Assembly (NCBI GenBank): GCA_001797845.1
Contig: MGQN01000007.1
Coordinates: 3,284 to 17,856 of the forward strand
Origin: Deltaproteobacteria bacterium RBG_16_44_11
Lineage (GTDB): Bacteria > Desulfobacterota > Syntrophia > Syntrophales > Smithellaceae
Direction of reading: 5' to 3'
Length of the DNA stretch: 14,573 nt
Shown here: one piece after another, positions 13,945-14,573 of the stretch
How positions within the stretch are numbered: position 1 is the stretch's first letter
Layout: each line of letters begins with the position of its first letter
Notes under the pieces: generated by a model
Told to the model about the DNA's origin: nothing
The model's input: only the letters and a program-made list of their open reading frames with translations
Databases searched by the model: none
Made by a program: the position numbers and the translations under genes

Positions 13945-14445
13945 ATGGGCGATAAAATTCAGGAAGCTTTAAATCAGGCTTATATCGGCGAAGCAAAGGC
14001 CGCTTTGCGGCTCAAGGGTTACGCGCAAAAGGCTGAGGAGGAAGGCTATAAACAAATGGCCCGTCTTTTTCGCGTTATTTCTTTCTCGGAAGAAATTCAT
14101 GGTGCAAGAGCCTTAAGAGTGCTTAGGGAAATCAAGGGCACGGAAGAAAATTTGGCCGCCAGTTTTGAATCGGAGAAAAAAGTTGCTGAAGTCGCTTATG
14201 ATAAGTTTGTAAAACTAGCGGAAGAAGAAGGCAATAAAGAGGCTTTGTTGCAATTTAGTCAGAGCCGGGATGTGGAAGAAACACATGCCAAACTTTATAA
14301 ACAGGCCATGTCGCACTTTATGGAAGAAAGGGAAACAACATACTACGTATGTAAGGTGTGCGGTTATGTTGCCGATGGCATTTTGCCCGATGAATGTCCC
14401 ATCTGCGGCGCTAAAAAAGAACAATTTGTCGCTTTCGACAAATAG
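13945..14445 (+). CDS. Rubrerythrin (peroxidase)
   Basis: Rubrerythrin reduces hydrogen peroxide in the cytoplasm of anaerobes, taking electrons from rubredoxin. The 166 residues contain a four-helix ferritin-like diiron domain (about 1-130) with Glu16 (GEAKAALR), SEEIHGARAL and DVEETHAKLY providing Glu and His ligands. A C-terminal rubredoxin-like domain follows, with CKVCG and CPICG cysteine pairs. The chain is shorter than the 191-residue Desulfovibrio form but within the range of compact rubrerythrins. GGAG lies 7 bases before the ATG at 13945. A TTG six codons earlier in frame (13927) is less likely because it would bury that site. It is the last gene of the redox cluster; no strong terminator hairpin is seen in the 54 bases that follow. 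Confidence 0.95.
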   Translation: MGDKIQEALNQAYIGEAKAALRLKGYAQKAEEEGYKQMARLFRVISFSEEIHGARALRVLREIKGTEENLAASFESEKKVAEVAYDKFVKLAEEEGNKEALLQFSQSRDVEETHAKLYKQAMSHFMEERETTYYVCKVCGYVADGILPDECPICGAKKEQFVAFDK

Positions 14446-14499
14446 CTGTCCGGCAGTTTCTTAACGCTTGGCTGCGCTTTTAATTTATGAGGTGAAAAG

Positions 14500-14573
14500 A
14501 TGAAGATTAGTCGAGGGATAGTGGTGGCGTTGTCGATTTTTTGTTTTTTATCGCCTGGAATCGCTCTGAGTCA
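14500..14573 (+). CDS. Start of an exported protein of unknown function (truncated by window end)
   Basis: Only 24 codons are present. They read as a signal peptide: MKISRG, a hydrophobic stretch VVALSIFCFLS, then PGIALS near a likely cleavage site. AGGTG lies 5 bases before the ATG. The product cannot be named from this fragment. A cysteine sits inside the hydrophobic core, not in a lipobox, so an ordinary secreted or periplasmic protein is more likely than a lipoprotein. Confidence 0.6.
   Translation, partial: MKISRGIVVALSIFCFLSPGIALS

Noticed and set aside
14446..14499. Possible terminator after rubrerythrin (GCAG/CTGC followed by TTTTAATTT)
   Set aside because: The stem is only four base pairs with a 15-base loop, too weak to report as a terminator.
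1..14573. CRISPR arrays, insertion sequences with transposases, phage genes, rRNA
   Set aside because: No regular spaced repeats, no transposase or integrase motifs and no rRNA segments were seen on either strand.

Overview
The window (14,573 bases) reads as part of the chromosome of an anaerobic, diderm bacterium. A strictly anaerobic Desulfobacterota of the Syntrophales/Syntrophus kind fits best. This placement is inference from gene content: a 2-oxoacid:ferredoxin oxidoreductase of the indolepyruvate type next to an FrhB-like iron-sulfur flavoprotein, an oxygen-defence set (FprA flavodiiron protein, rubredoxin, rubrerythrin), an anaerobe-type thiolase, an Aquifex-type aconitase and an OmpA-like lipoprotein. 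No ribosomal RNA or taxonomic marker is present to confirm it.

Layout. Positions 1-4700, minus strand: a tight cluster transcribed in the order OmpA-like lipoprotein, aconitase, isocitrate dehydrogenase, rlmN (rlmN runs off the left edge). The genes abut or overlap by a few bases, so they probably form one operon joining two TCA-cycle steps from citrate to 2-oxoglutarate. Positions 4895-6839: two divergent cell-wall genes, a secreted LysM-NlpC/P60 hydrolase (minus) and the monofunctional transglycosylase mtgA (plus). A two-way terminator at about 6881-6924 separates mtgA from a convergent acetyl-CoA acetyltransferase (minus, to 8200). Then come a perfect terminator hairpin and a single tRNA-Asn(GUU) with its own promoter, both minus.

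Positions 8553-14445, plus strand: a co-directional redox cluster. It encodes an FrhB-like Fe-S flavoprotein, IorA and IorB (2-oxoacid/aryl-pyruvate:ferredoxin oxidoreductase), a class A flavodiiron protein, rubredoxin and rubrerythrin. FrhB-like plus IorAB looks like one electron-transfer module. The last three genes form a known oxygen/peroxide reduction chain that would protect it. A secreted protein starts at 14500 and leaves the window.

The most unusual spot lies between iorA and iorB. A 198-base block (11641-11838), locally much richer in G+C, separates the iorA stop from the conserved IorB start. It has no stop codon in the iorB frame, is bounded by a 5-base direct repeat (ATGAA), and adds 66 very basic residues to the iorB reading frame. 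It looks like a small inserted element of the kind that can enter genes in frame, but this cannot be proven from one copy.
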